Assembly: GCA_947175655.1 (NCBI GenBank) | Contig: CAMWNQ010000004.1 | Span: forward strand, 1-29,609 | Reading direction: 5' to 3' | DNA from: an uncultured Clostridia bacterium | GTDB lineage: Bacteria > Bacillota > Clostridia > Oscillospirales > Ruminococcaceae | DNA: 29,609 nucleotides | Shown here: in pieces, positions 1 through 9,900 of the stretch | Position numbering within the stretch: the first letter of the stretch is position 1 | Layout: every line of letters begins with the position of its first letter | Notes under the pieces: model-generated | Told to the model about the DNA's origin: nothing | Database searches by the model: none | The model's input: only the letters and a program-made list of their open reading frames with translations | Translations under genes and position numbers: made by a program

Positions 1-115
1 AATGATAATAGTATAATTATATCATATAATATAATTGTATGTCAAGATTTTCATATTTTTATTTTTTGTACAGAAAAAAATATTTTGTGATAAAATAATC
101 CGTGCTTTTTTACTA

Positions 116-144
116 TTGACTATTATTTTTATATCTGTTATACT
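116..144 (+). promoter_or_regulatory. Sigma-A-type promoter of the marR-ABC operon
   Basis: TTGACT at 116-121 and TATACT at 139-144 are separated by exactly 17 bases, a near-consensus vegetative promoter. Transcription should start near 150, inside or just before the palindrome at 156-182. Bases 1-115 upstream are AT-rich and I see no gene in them. Confidence 0.75.
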
Positions 145-155
145 ATATAGCAAAG

Positions 156-182
156 CTAATAGTTAGTAAGACTAACTATTAG
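156..182. promoter_or_regulatory. Perfect palindrome, probable MarR operator
   Basis: CTAATAGTTAGT at 156-167 is followed by AAG and then its exact reverse complement at 171-182, a 12-bp inverted repeat with a 3-bp centre. It lies immediately downstream of the -10 box and about 40 bases before a marR start codon. MarR dimers typically bind palindromes of this size with TAGTTAG-like half sites, so autorepression of the operon is the natural reading. That role is inferred from position and symmetry. Confidence 0.75.
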
Positions 183-221
183 TCTTGTTAATATTTTTGC
201 GAAAGGTGGTGTGTAGAAATA

Positions 222-716
222 ATGTACAGTGAGATAATAAAGGAAATCGATAAGGCTCATTTATTGCGTAAGCTTTTTATTAAAAGAGCTGTTGAAGAAA
301 GATTGCATTTTCAACAGATTTTTATATTACGTTATATAAATGAACATCAGGGTTGTACGCAGGCTGATATTGCTAAATATTTTCATGTATCTTCTGCAAC
401 AATTACTGTTTCAACTCAGAAAATGCAGAAAGCAGGCTTCATTGAAAAAACGATATCTGAAAATAATCTCAGATGCAAGAGTCTTTCTTTGACTGAAAAG
501 GGGAGAAGTGAAGTCCTGAAAATAAAGAAATTGTTTAATGAATATGATTCAAATGTAGTTTTTGCTGGAATGGATTCGGGTGAGCTTGAAATATTTTCAA
601 GATGCCTTAGAAAAATAAATAAAAATATGGCTGATGCTGAGGGTATTAAAATATCTTATAGTGATGATGATGTTATTGCTGAAATTATAGATAAGCTTTG
701 CCAGAATCCTGAATAA
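222..716 (+). CDS. MarR family transcriptional regulator
   Basis: The 164-residue protein has the length and layout of a MarR repressor: N-terminal dimerisation helices, a winged helix-turn-helix at about residues 40-105 (TQADIAKYFHVSSATITVST as the HTH, then a wing ending at SLSLTEKG), and a C-terminal helix pair. The ATG at 222 follows AAAGGTGGT at 202-210, a good ribosome site. It is the first gene of an operon with two ABC exporter subunits, 21 bases upstream of the first. With the palindrome at 156-182 the sequence suggests an autoregulated, ligand-released repressor of drug or metabolite efflux. The ligand cannot be read from the sequence. Confidence 0.92.
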   Translation: MYSEIIKEIDKAHLLRKLFIKRAVEERLHFQQIFILRYINEHQGCTQADIAKYFHVSSATITVSTQKMQKAGFIEKTISENNLRCKSLSLTEKGRSEVLKIKKLFNEYDSNVVFAGMDSGELEIFSRCLRKINKNMADAEGIKISYSDDDVIAEIIDKLCQNPE

Positions 717-737
717 TAATAAAGGAGATGATTCTTG

Positions 738-2462
738 ATGTACAAAAAAATTTTATCTTGTGTAGGGGAGTATAAAAAGTATGCCATACTTACGCCTGTT
801 ATTATAATTGGCGAAGTTATTATGGAAATATTTATTCCAACTATTATGGCTGGCATTATTGATAACGGAATCAAGCAAAGTGATGTTGGCTATGTTGTGA
901 AAATGGGCGGTCTGATGGTTCTGATGGCACTTCTTTCCCTTCTTTTCGGAGCTTTAGCCGGAAGATTTGCAGCTGTTGCAGGTATGGGATTTTCAAAGAA
1001 TCTAAGAAGCAAACTTTTTGCTAAAGTGCAGTCTTTTTCTTTTGCAAATGTTGATAAATTTTCAACTTCTTCTCTTATAACACGACTTACTACTGATGTT
1101 ACAAATACTCAGAACGCTTTTATGATGGTTATAAGAATGGCGGTGCGTTCTCCTATAATGTTTGTAGGTGCATTGATTATGGCTTTACAAATGAATGCAA
1201 AACTTTCAATGGTTCTTCTGGTTGTTCTTCCTTTGCTTGCAATTGCACTGTTTCTTATTTTATCAAAGGCACATCCAAGATTCCTTGCTATGCTTGAAAA
1301 ATATGATGGTATGAACTCAAGAGTACAGGAAAATCTCATTGGAATAAGAGTTGTAAAAGCTTTTGTACGTGAAAAACATGAAAAAGATAATTTTCAGAGA
1401 ACTGCTGATAGTGTAAGAAAAGCTCAGGTATTTGCTGAAAAGCTTATCATTATGAATATGCCTATTATGCAGATTGCTATGTATACAAGTATTGTTGCTG
1501 TTCTCTGGTTCGGCGGAAATATGGCTGTTAACGGAACTATGGGTACTGGACAGCTTGCAAGTTTCATTACTTATATAACACAAATTCTTATATCACTTAT
1601 GATGCTTTCTATGATTTTTATGATGATTGTTATTTCAAGGGCATCAATAAAAAGAATTGCTGAAGTTCTTGATGAAGAACCTACTATTAAAGACAGTGAA
1701 GAAAATATCACAGAAGTTGCAGACGGTTCTGTAAGATTTGAAAATGTTTCTTTCAGTTATTTTAATGATATGAATAATACTGCACTCAGCAAAATAAATC
1801 TTGATATTAAATCAGGAGAAACAATCGGTATTATAGGCGGTACAGGTTCATCAAAAACTTCTCTTGTTCAGCTTATACCAAGACTTTATGATACTACTGA
1901 AGGTACTGTTTATGTTGGTGGTAAAGATGTAAAGAGTTATTCTCTTGAAACGCTCAGAAATAATGTTGCTATGGTTCTTCAGAAAAATGTACTTTTTTCA
2001 GGAACTATTAAAGATAATCTTAAATGGGGAGATGAAAACGCTTCTGATGAAGAAATTGTAAAAGCTTGTCAGTCTGCCTGTGCAGATGATTTTGTAAGAA
2101 GCTTCCCTGATGGCTATGATACTGATTTGGGACAGGGCGGTGTAAATGTCTCAGGCGGTCAGAAACAGCGTCTTTGTATCGCAAGGGCATTGCTTAAAAA
2201 ACCTAAGATTATTATCCTTGATGATTCCACAAGTGCTGTTGATACAGCTACTGACAGTAATATCAGAAAAGCTTTCCGTGAACAGTTAAGTGGTACTACA
2301 ACGTTCATCATAGCACAGAGAATATCTTCAGTAAAAGATGCTGACAGGATTATTGTTATTGACAACGGAAAAATCAACGGAATAGGTACTCATAATGAAT
2401 TATTGAATAATAATGCAATTTATCGTGAAGTTTACGAATCTCAGCAGAAAGGAGCGGAATAA
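738..2462 (+). CDS. ABC exporter subunit with degenerate ATP site (half-transporter, TMD-NBD)
   Basis: The 574-residue protein has six predicted membrane helices (about residues 15-300) fused to an ATP-binding domain. Walker A is GGTGSSKT at 367-374, lacking the usual third glycine. The signature SGGQ at 472-475 is intact. Walker B ends D495-D496, so the catalytic Glu is Asp, and the switch His is Gln527. These substitutions mark the non-catalytic half of a heterodimeric exporter of the TM287/288 or BmrC/BmrD kind, and the next gene supplies the canonical half. I chose ATG 738 because AAAGGAG at 721-727 sits about 10 bases upstream; an in-frame TTG at 735 is the alternative. The MarR linkage suggests multidrug or toxic-metabolite efflux; the substrate is unknown. 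Confidence 0.93.
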   Translation: MYKKILSCVGEYKKYAILTPVIIIGEVIMEIFIPTIMAGIIDNGIKQSDVGYVVKMGGLMVLMALLSLLFGALAGRFAAVAGMGFSKNLRSKLFAKVQSFSFANVDKFSTSSLITRLTTDVTNTQNAFMMVIRMAVRSPIMFVGALIMALQMNAKLSMVLLVVLPLLAIALFLILSKAHPRFLAMLEKYDGMNSRVQENLIGIRVVKAFVREKHEKDNFQRTADSVRKAQVFAEKLIIMNMPIMQIAMYTSIVAVLWFGGNMAVNGTMGTGQLASFITYITQILISLMMLSMIFMMIVISRASIKRIAEVLDEEPTIKDSEENITEVADGSVRFENVSFSYFNDMNNTALSKINLDIKSGETIGIIGGTGSSKTSLVQLIPRLYDTTEGTVYVGGKDVKSYSLETLRNNVAMVLQKNVLFSGTIKDNLKWGDENASDEEIVKACQSACADDFVRSFPDGYDTDLGQGGVNVSGGQKQRLCIARALLKKPKIIILDDSTSAVDTATDSNIRKAFREQLSGTTTFIIAQRISSVKDADRIIVIDNGKINGIGTHNELLNNNAIYREVYESQQKGAE

Positions 2463-2465
2463 AAT

Positions 2466-4358
2466 ATGCCTCCAAGAAAAAATATGGGGTTTGCCAAACC
2501 ACAGAATGTTGGTGGAACTCTTAAAAGAATATTTAGCTATATGTATGGATTTAAAGCCAATCTTGCTCTTATAGTTGTATGTATCGTTTTCAGCGTTGGT
2601 GCAAATGTTGCCGGAAACTATATGCTTCGCCCTCTCATTGACAAGCATATTGAACCTTTTATAGGCAGTGACAATCCGGATTTGTCAGGATTTATATCTA
2701 CTATTATTATTATGGCTGTTATATATCTTTTCGGAGCTGTATCTACTTATATTTATCAAAGAATGATGGTAAATATATCCACAACCACTCTTTTCAGAAT
2801 AAGAACCGATTTGTTTAATAAAATGGAGTCACTTCCTATAAGATATTTCGATAAACATACTCACGGTGAGCTTATGAGTCTTTTTACAAATGATGCTGAT
2901 GCGATACGTGAAATGTTGAGCAATAGCGTTGCACAGTTTATATCATCTTCAATCACTATTATTTCTGTTTTCACTATAATGGTTATTTATAGCTGGCAAC
3001 TTACAATTCTTGTAATTGTGATGCTTTTTATAATTATAAAAGTTATTGGTGTTATTGGAAAAAACAGCAGTAAAGGATTTAAAGCTCAGCAAGAATCTCT
3101 CGGAAAAGTAAACGGCTATATCGAAGAACTTATTGAAGGTCAGAAAGTTGTTAAGGTTTTCTGTCACGAAAATAAGGCAAATCAGGAATTCAATGAACTT
3201 AATGAAAAGCTTTGTCAGGCATCTACCAAAGCTAATACTTATGCCAATATACTTATGCCGATTATGAACAATCTTTCATATCTTCATTATGCTGTTACTG
3301 CCATTGTAGGTGGAATAATGACTGTTAACGGAATCGGTAGTATGACTGTAGGTACTGTCATATCATATCTTCAGTTTACAAGGTCATTTTCACAGCCTAT
3401 AACTCAACTTTCACAACAATTGAATTCAGTTCTGACAGCTCTTGCAGGTGCAGAGCGTATATTTAAAGTTATTGATGAAACTCCAGAAGAAGACAATGGA
3501 TATGTTACTCTTGTAAATGCAGAAATAAATCCTGACGGCTCTCTCAGAGAAGTTGATAAGCGTACCGGAATATGGGCTTGGAAACATCCTCATTCTGCTG
3601 ATGGTTCTGTAACATATACAAGAGTAGAAGGAAAAGTTGAATTTGATAATGTAGTTTTTGGATATGAATCTAATAAAACTGTACTCAATGGTATAAGCCT
3701 CTATGCTAAACAAGGACAGAAAATTGCCTTTGTTGGTTCAACAGGTGCTGGAAAGACTACTATAACAAATCTTATAAACAGATTCTATGATGTTCCAGAC
3801 GGTAAAATAAGATATGATGGTATAAATATAAACAAAATCAAAAAAGATGATTTGAGACGTTCACTTTCAATGGTTCTTCAAGATACTCATCTTTTTACTG
3901 GTACTGTAATGGATAACATCAGATATGGCAAACTTGATGCTACTGATGAGGAAGTCTATGCTGCTGCAAAGCTTGCAAATGCTGACGGATTTATAAAACA
4001 CCTCTCAGACGGTTATAATACAATGCTTACATCAGACGGTGCTAATCTCAGTCAGGGTCAGAGACAATTACTTGCTATTGCAAGAGCTGCTGTTGCAAAT
4101 CCCCCTGTATTAATTCTTGATGAGGCTACAAGTTCCATTGATACCCGTACAGAAGCTCTTATCGAAAAGGGTATGGATAGTCTTATGGAAGGAAGAACTG
4201 TTTTTGTTATTGCTCATCGTCTTTCAACTGTCAGAAATTCTGATGCTATAATGGTTCTTGAATATGGAAAAATTATTGAACGTGGAAATCACGATTCTCT
4301 TATCGAACAAAAAGGAAAGTATTATCAGCTTTATACTGGTATGTTTGAACTCAACTAA
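2466..4358 (+). CDS. ABC exporter subunit with canonical ATP site (half-transporter, TMD-NBD)
   Basis: The 630-residue TMD-NBD half-transporter is the partner of the preceding subunit and starts 3 bases after its stop codon, with AAAGGAG at 2448-2454 inside the upstream gene. Walker A GSTGAGKT is at 424-431, Walker B carries Asp552-Glu553 and the switch His584 is present, so this chain holds the hydrolysing site. Its own signature reads LSQGQ (528-532), with Gln for Gly, matching the degenerate Walker motifs it would face in the other chain. A linker of roughly 45 residues rich in Trp, His and charged residues (TGIWAWKHPH) lies between the membrane and nucleotide domains and accounts for the extra length. 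I expect it to act in the cytoplasmic membrane with the upstream subunit. Confidence 0.93.
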   Translation: MPPRKNMGFAKPQNVGGTLKRIFSYMYGFKANLALIVVCIVFSVGANVAGNYMLRPLIDKHIEPFIGSDNPDLSGFISTIIIMAVIYLFGAVSTYIYQRMMVNISTTTLFRIRTDLFNKMESLPIRYFDKHTHGELMSLFTNDADAIREMLSNSVAQFISSSITIISVFTIMVIYSWQLTILVIVMLFIIIKVIGVIGKNSSKGFKAQQESLGKVNGYIEELIEGQKVVKVFCHENKANQEFNELNEKLCQASTKANTYANILMPIMNNLSYLHYAVTAIVGGIMTVNGIGSMTVGTVISYLQFTRSFSQPITQLSQQLNSVLTALAGAERIFKVIDETPEEDNGYVTLVNAEINPDGSLREVDKRTGIWAWKHPHSADGSVTYTRVEGKVEFDNVVFGYESNKTVLNGISLYAKQGQKIAFVGSTGAGKTTITNLINRFYDVPDGKIRYDGININKIKKDDLRRSLSMVLQDTHLFTGTVMDNIRYGKLDATDEEVYAAAKLANADGFIKHLSDGYNTMLTSDGANLSQGQRQLLAIARAAVANPPVLILDEATSSIDTRTEALIEKGMDSLMEGRTVFVIAHRLSTVRNSDAIMVLEYGKIIERGNHDSLIEQKGKYYQLYTGMFELN

Positions 4359-4377
4359 AAAATAATTATAAAAAATC

Positions 4378-4412
4378 AGGCGGTCAGATTTGATTAAAAT
4401 CGACCGCCTTTT
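4378..4412. terminator. Bidirectional intrinsic terminator between convergent genes
   Basis: AGGCGGTC (4378-4385) pairs with GACCGCCT (4402-4409), and inside it GATTT (4387-4391) pairs with AAATC (4397-4401) around a GATTA loop with one bulged A. A T-run follows on the plus strand, and an A-rich stretch precedes the stem so the minus strand also gets a T-run. It would end the exporter operon and the convergent purA operon. Confidence 0.88.
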
Positions 4413-4424
4413 CTGTAATAATTT

Positions 4425-5504
4425 TTAGAATTTCTTAGTAAAGAATAAATGTATTTTATTGTTGCTTGTAAGTGAAAAGAAAGTATATCCCGAACCTATT
4501 ACAGAAAGTCCGTATAAAACAGCATTAAGAGGCATATTTCCGTCTTTTTGTGTCAGCATAATTATTCCGGGGAATATGAGTATAATTGTGAAAAGCAGAA
4601 AAATTGTTGTAGCAAGACTTTTTATTGCTTTTATTCCCGTTATAAGAAGGAATGAACATACTGTTACAGCTATTCCTATGTATAATGAATACTGTGAAAC
4701 TATTTCTGTAGCTTTTCCTATATCTGGTTTATATGCAAGGTTCATAAATGTTCCGGAAGCAAACAGAATAAAGAGTATAGCAGACAAACAGCCTATTATT
4801 GCTACTATTATAGTAATTTTAAATCCCTGCTTTGCGTTTTTCTGTTCACGTTCTTCACGGAGTTGTTGCATCATTTTAAGGCTTTCTTTATTGTTCTTTG
4901 GTTCCGACGAAAGCTGTGCTTCTACTGATTTTTTTGCTGCCTTTCTCTTTATTTCTTCTATATCTTCAGTAGCAAACTTTGGAACATATTCAGGAGTTTC
5001 TGGTGCTTCATCAAGAACTGGTGCAGAAAGAGGCTCTTCGTACTCGAATTTGTGTTCTGGCTCTTTTTCAGGAGGCATATAATTTTCATCATCAAGAACT
5101 GGTGCTTTTAATGCTGGTTCAGGTTCAGTAGGCAATCCGAGTTGTTTTCTGGTATAATCAAGAACTAACTTTCTTTTTTCATCGGGAAGAATATAAAACT
5201 GTTCTTTCTGTTCAGGTGAGAATTTTTCTATAATTTCATCATCAGTCAGATATCCGGAAGTTTTAGCTTGTGAAGATTTTGAAGCTGATGCATCATATGA
5301 TGACATATCATCAAGAATCGGTGCAGATACTCCCTGTGGATTGCCTTTTTTTACAGTTTTGTCATAAGAAAAAGAATCCATATCATCAAGAATTGGTGCA
5401 GATACTCCTGTAGGAGCACCTTTTTTCTGTGTTGCTGAGGAATAATCAATATCGTCAAGAACAGGTGAGTTTACTGGAAATTCATTGTTTTTCTCATCAT
5501 TCAT
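4425..5504 (-). CDS. Unknown four-helix membrane protein with repeated Pro-x-Leu-Asp motifs
   Basis: I do not recognise the family. The 359-residue protein has a long, polar N-terminal half followed by about four membrane helices (roughly 229-250, 271-290, 295-315, 325-345). The N-terminal part carries the motif Pro-(Val/Ile)-Leu-Asp-(Asp/Glu) five times, at residues 14, 37, 62, 135 and 162, usually preceded by Ser-Ala. Residues about 27-48 and 52-71 are a near-exact tandem duplication (KKG-P-GVSAPILDDM). Residues about 84-125 (from GYLTDDEII) look like a small helical segment, and about 180-226 is highly charged and probably coiled. ATG 5504 follows GGGGTGA. It lies 29 bases after purA on the same strand with no terminator between, so the two are probably co-transcribed. 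The motif repeats suggest a docking platform at the inner face of the membrane; this is inference. Confidence 0.85.
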   Translation of the reverse strand: MNDEKNNEFPVNSPVLDDIDYSSATQKKGAPTGVSAPILDDMDSFSYDKTVKKGNPQGVSAPILDDMSSYDASASKSSQAKTSGYLTDDEIIEKFSPEQKEQFYILPDEKRKLVLDYTRKQLGLPTEPEPALKAPVLDDENYMPPEKEPEHKFEYEEPLSAPVLDEAPETPEYVPKFATEDIEEIKRKAAKKSVEAQLSSEPKNNKESLKMMQQLREEREQKNAKQGFKITIIVAIIGCLSAILFILFASGTFMNLAYKPDIGKATEIVSQYSLYIGIAVTVCSFLLITGIKAIKSLATTIFLLFTIILIFPGIIMLTQKDGNMPLNAVLYGLSVIGSGYTFFSLTSNNKIHLFFTKKF

Positions 5505-5533
5505 AGAAAGTCACCCCGCTTTTTAATTTTAGA

Positions 5534-6808
5534 TTATCTTTCAAGAATCTGGCTTCTGTCAGGTCCTATTCCAACCATTGAGATATGACAGCCACAAAGC
5601 TTTTCAAGTTTTTCAATATATAATTTGCAGTTTTCAGGAAGTTCATCAAATGACTTTGCATTTGAAATATCTTCATTAAATCCGTCAAATTCTTCATAGA
5701 CCGGCTCACAGCCTTCAAGACCTTCAAGTGTAGGAGGGAAGTTTTCAATAAGTGAACCGTCAGGAAGTTTATATGCAACGCATACTTTAAGCTTTTCAAG
5801 ACCACTTAAAGTATCAAGCTTGTTTATTGCAAGTGAATCAAGACCGTTTACTCTTACTGAATGACGTACTATTACAGCGTCAAACCAGCCTGTTCTTCTT
5901 GGTCTGCCTGTAGTAGTTCCGAATTCACCGCCTACGTTTCTTATTTTATCACCTATTTCGTCATCAAGTTCTGTAGGGAATGGACCTTTTCCTACTCTTG
6001 TAGTATAAGCCTTTGCAACACCTATTATATTTGTTATTGTTTTAGGACCTACACCTGTACCAACACATACTCCTGCTGAAAGCGGGTGAGAAGATGTAAC
6101 ATATGGGTATGTTCCGAAGTCGATGTCAAGAAGTGTAGCTTGTGCACCTTCAAACATTATAGTTTTTCCGGATTTGTCAGCTTCATATACAAGTACAGAA
6201 ACATCGTCCATATATGAAGAAAGTCTTTTGCCATATTCAGTATATTCTGCAATTACAGCGTCAAGGTCATAAGCTTCTCCGCCGTAAACTTCTGTTATTA
6301 TTTTATTTTTAAGTTTTCCTGTTGATTTGATTTTTTCAGCAAGTACATCAGGATGGCATAAATCATACATTCTGATTCCGCATCTTTCGTATTTATCCAT
6401 ATAAGTAGGACCGATGCCTCTTTTGGTTGTTCCTATATCGGAATTTCCTCTGAATGTTTCTGAAAGACCATCAAGTTGAATATGCCAAGGCATAACAATA
6501 TGAGCACGTGGGTCAATTTTAAGATTTTTTGTTGAAATTCCTCTGTTTTCAAGATTATCAAGTTCGCTTATAAAGTCCTTAGGGTCAAGCACGACACCTG
6601 CACCTATAAGACAGAGTGTATCAGGATAAAGTATACCTGAGGGAATAAGATGAAGTTTATAAACTTCTCCATTATTTACTACAGTATGACCGGCATTGTT
6701 ACCGCCCTGAGAACGTACAACTACTTCAGCTCTGGAAGCAAGAATATCAATAATTTTACCTTTTCCTTCATCGCCCCACTGGCTTCCTACAACAATATTA
6801 GCAGGCAT
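5534..6808 (-). CDS. purA: Adenylosuccinate synthetase
   Basis: PurA joins aspartate to IMP with GTP hydrolysis to give adenylosuccinate, the first committed step to AMP, in the cytoplasm. The 424-residue length is normal for the family. The N-terminus has the P-loop-like GSQWGDEGKGK (8-18) with the catalytic Asp13 and the family His41 in GGNNAGHT. The central TTTGRPRRTGWFD and the C-terminal VGIGPDRSQ segments are also characteristic. ATG 6808 is preceded by AGAGGA at good spacing. It has its own promoter at 6877-6905 and is insulated from rpoC by the terminator at 6941-6977, so it is regulated independently of the polymerase genes. Confidence 0.98.
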   Translation of the reverse strand: MPANIVVGSQWGDEGKGKIIDILASRAEVVVRSQGGNNAGHTVVNNGEVYKLHLIPSGILYPDTLCLIGAGVVLDPKDFISELDNLENRGISTKNLKIDPRAHIVMPWHIQLDGLSETFRGNSDIGTTKRGIGPTYMDKYERCGIRMYDLCHPDVLAEKIKSTGKLKNKIITEVYGGEAYDLDAVIAEYTEYGKRLSSYMDDVSVLVYEADKSGKTIMFEGAQATLLDIDFGTYPYVTSSHPLSAGVCVGTGVGPKTITNIIGVAKAYTTRVGKGPFPTELDDEIGDKIRNVGGEFGTTTGRPRRTGWFDAVIVRHSVRVNGLDSLAINKLDTLSGLEKLKVCVAYKLPDGSLIENFPPTLEGLEGCEPVYEEFDGFNEDISNAKSFDELPENCKLYIEKLEKLCGCHISMVGIGPDRSQILER

Positions 6809-6841
6809 TTGATTTCCTCTTTTCGTAAAATATTTTATTCA

Positions 6842-6866
6842 GATGTTGATAATACATCATAACATC
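6842..6866 (-). promoter_or_regulatory. Imperfect inverted repeat in the purA leader
   Basis: GATGTT-GAT at 6842-6850 faces ATC-(AT)-AACATC at 6856-6866 across a 5-base loop, just downstream of the expected purA start of transcription. It could be an operator or a small RNA hairpin. It does not match the Bacillus PurR box that I know (CCGAAC core), and nothing in the sequence decides between these options. Confidence 0.35.
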
Positions 6867-6876
6867 ACAATAAGAT

Positions 6877-6905
6877 ATTATAACAGAAAAATTCCATAAA
6901 TTCAA
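6877..6905 (-). promoter_or_regulatory. purA promoter
   Basis: Read on the minus strand, TTGAAT (6905-6900) and a perfect TATAAT (6882-6877) are spaced by 17 bases. Transcription should start near 6870, giving a leader of about 60 bases before the purA ATG. Confidence 0.8.
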
Positions 6906-6940
6906 GTGGTTAATGAAAAAATTTCAGATAATATTATAAA

Positions 6941-6977
6941 AAAGCCATACGGATTTTTTATGTTTCCGTATGGCTTT
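6941..6977 (-). terminator. rpoBC intrinsic terminator
   Basis: A perfect 13-bp stem, AAAGCCATACGGA (6941-6953) with its complement at 6965-6977, has an 11-base loop. On the minus strand it is followed by a run of T residues and lies 18 bases after the rpoC stop. A T-run on the plus-strand side means it could also work in the other direction. Confidence 0.9.
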
Positions 6978-6994
6978 AGTTTTTTTATTTAAAA

Positions 6995-9900
6995 TCAGAG
7001 TGATGTATAATCATTTATTGAAGTTGAAGGGTGTGAGTCCATACGTTGTATAGAAATATTATTATAGCATTCCATACCTGTTCCGGCTGGGATAAGTTTA
7101 CCAATAATAACGTTTTCTTTAAGTCCAAGGAGCTTATCGCTCTTTCCTCTGATTGCTGCATCTGTAAGAGCCTTTGTAGTTTCCTGGAATGAAGCTGCTG
7201 AAAGGAAGCTGTCAGAATTTGAAGAAGCTTTTGTAATACCCTGAAGTACAGGTTCTGTCTGTACTAATGTAAGGTCATATTCGCCATTTTCTATTCTTGT
7301 CTTGATTCCTTCATTAATTTCTTCAATTTCCTTTTTATCTGCAAGTGTTCCAGGGAGTAAATAGCTGCTTCCTGTTTCTGTAACCTTAATCTTGTTGAGC
7401 ATCTGACGTACAATAATTTCGATATGCTTGTCGTTGATGTCAACACCCTGTAAACGGTAAACTTTTTGAACTTCGTGTATAATGTAGTTCTGAACTGCCT
7501 GAACACCAAGAATATTAAGAATATCAGTAGGATATGAATTACCTTCTGTAAGACGAGTTCCTTTTTCTATAAATTGACCTTCTCTTACTTCATTGGTTCT
7601 TATCTTGAAGTTATAAGGAATCATATATGATTCTGAATCGCCTGTTTCAGGATTTGTAATAATTATGTTACGAGTTGTTTTTACTTCTTCTATATGAACT
7701 ATGCCGCTTTCTTTAGCAATGATGGCTGCATTTTTAGGACGTCTGCCTTCAAAGAGTTCTTCAACACGAGGGAGACCCTGAGTGATATCTTCCGCATCGG
7801 CTGATGCAACACCACCGGTATGGAATGTTCTCATTGTAAGCTGTGTACCAGGTTCACCGATTGACTGTGCAGCGATTGTACCTACGGCTTCACCGATTGA
7901 AACAACATTGCCGTTTGCAAGGTTTGCACCGTAACACTTTGCACATACACCGTGCTTTGATTTACAGTGGAGAACTGAACGTATTTTTACACGTTCTACT
8001 CCGGCATTTATAATCTTTTTAGCATCGGCTTCAGTAATCATTTTGTTTTTGGATACAATTAAATCGCCGTCACTGTTTTTAAGGTCATTAACAAGGTATC
8101 TGCCTATAAGACGTTCTGAAAGCGGTTCAATTACTTCGTTTCCGTTCTTGATTTCATATACTTCTATACCGTCTTCTGCGTGACAGTCATCTTCACGGAT
8201 AATAACTTCCTGCGATACATCAACAAGTCTTCTTGTAAGATAACCAGAGTCAGCTGTACGAAGAGCTGTATCTGTAAGACCCTTTCTCGCACCTCTTGAA
8301 GAGATGAAGTATTCAAGTATGTTAAGTCCTTCACGATAGTTAGCACGAATCGGAATTTCAATTGTTGTACCAGAAGTATTGGCAATAAGTCCTCTCATTC
8401 CGGCTAACTGACGAATCTGGCTTATACTACCTCTCGCACCGGAGTCAGCCATCATCCAGATAGGATTATACTTGCCGTTTTCTTGGAAATTCTTTTTAAG
8501 TGCATCTTTTACATCTTCAGTTGCCTGATTCCATATTCCTATTACTCTTGATGATTTTTCTCCTGCGGAAATATAACCATATTCGTATTCCTGTGTTATT
8601 TCTTCAATATCCTCATCAGCCTTTGCAAGAATATCTTTCTTCTGAGGTGGAATAACTGCATCACATACGGCAACTGTAAGTGCTGCACGTGTTGAATATT
8701 TAAATCCAAGAGCCTTTATCTTATCAAGTACTTCAGATGTTGTAGTAGTTCCATGAATACGTATACATCTTTCGATTATGTCAGAGAGCTGTTTTTTACC
8801 TACAAGGAATGAAACTTCAAGGTCAAACTGCTTATCTGAATTTGTTCTGTCAATATATCCGAGATCTTGAGGTATATTGTCATTAAATATCAATCTTCCG
8901 ACTGTACAATCGATAATTTTTGATACTTTTCTTCCGCCTATATCTTTTGTAATCTTTACTTTTATAGCTGCGTGAAGTGATACATCATGCTCATTATAAG
9001 CCATAAGAGCTTCATTTTTATCTCTGAATACTTTTCCTTCACCTATTTCGCCCTCTTTCTGGAGAGTGAGATAGTAAGAACCAAGTACCATATCTTGTGA
9101 AGGTACAGCAACAGGCTTACCGTCAGAAGGTTTAAGAAGGTTATTTGCGGCAAGCATAAGGAAACGTGCTTCTGCCTGTGCTTCTGCTGAAAGTGGAAGA
9201 TGTACAGCCATCTGGTCACCGTCAAAGTCAGCATTGAATGCGGAACATACAAGAGGGTGAAGCTTTATAGCACGACCTTCAACAAGAATAGGTTCAAATG
9301 CCTGTATTCCGAGACGGTGAAGTGTGGGGGCACGGTTAAGCATAACAGGGTGATCCTTGATTACATCTTCGAGAGCGTCCCATACTTTGTCAGATGCCTT
9401 GTCTACCATTTTTCTTGCACTTTTAATATTAAGTGTGATTTTCTTATCAACAATTCTTTTTAATACAAAAGGCTTGAAAAGTTCAAGTGCCATTTCTTTT
9501 GGAAGTCCGCACTGATACATTCTGAGTTCAGGACCTACAACGATAACTGAACGTCCGGAATAGTCAACACGTTTTCCGAGAAGATTCTGACGGAATCGTC
9601 CCTGTTTACCTTTAAGCATATCTGAAAGTGATTTAAGAGCTCTGTTGCTAGGTCCTGTAACAGGTCTTCCGTGTCTTCCGTTATCTATAAGAGCATCAAC
9701 AGCTTCCTGAAGCATTCTTTTTTCATTTCTTATAATTATATCAGGTGCATCAAGTTCAAGCATTCTTTGAAGTCTGTTGTTTCTGTTTATAACTCTTCTG
9801 TAAAGGTCGTTGAGGTCTGATGTTGCATAACGTCCGCCGTCAAGCATTACCATAGGACGGATATCAGGAGGTATAACAGGGATTACTTCAAGTACCATCC

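Noticed and set aside
4459..5082. 207-codon plus-strand frame
   Set aside because: It lies wholly antisense to the motif-repeat membrane protein, has no ribosome site, and its composition mirrors the reverse of that gene. The minus-strand frame is complete, with a start, a ribosome site and plausible helices.
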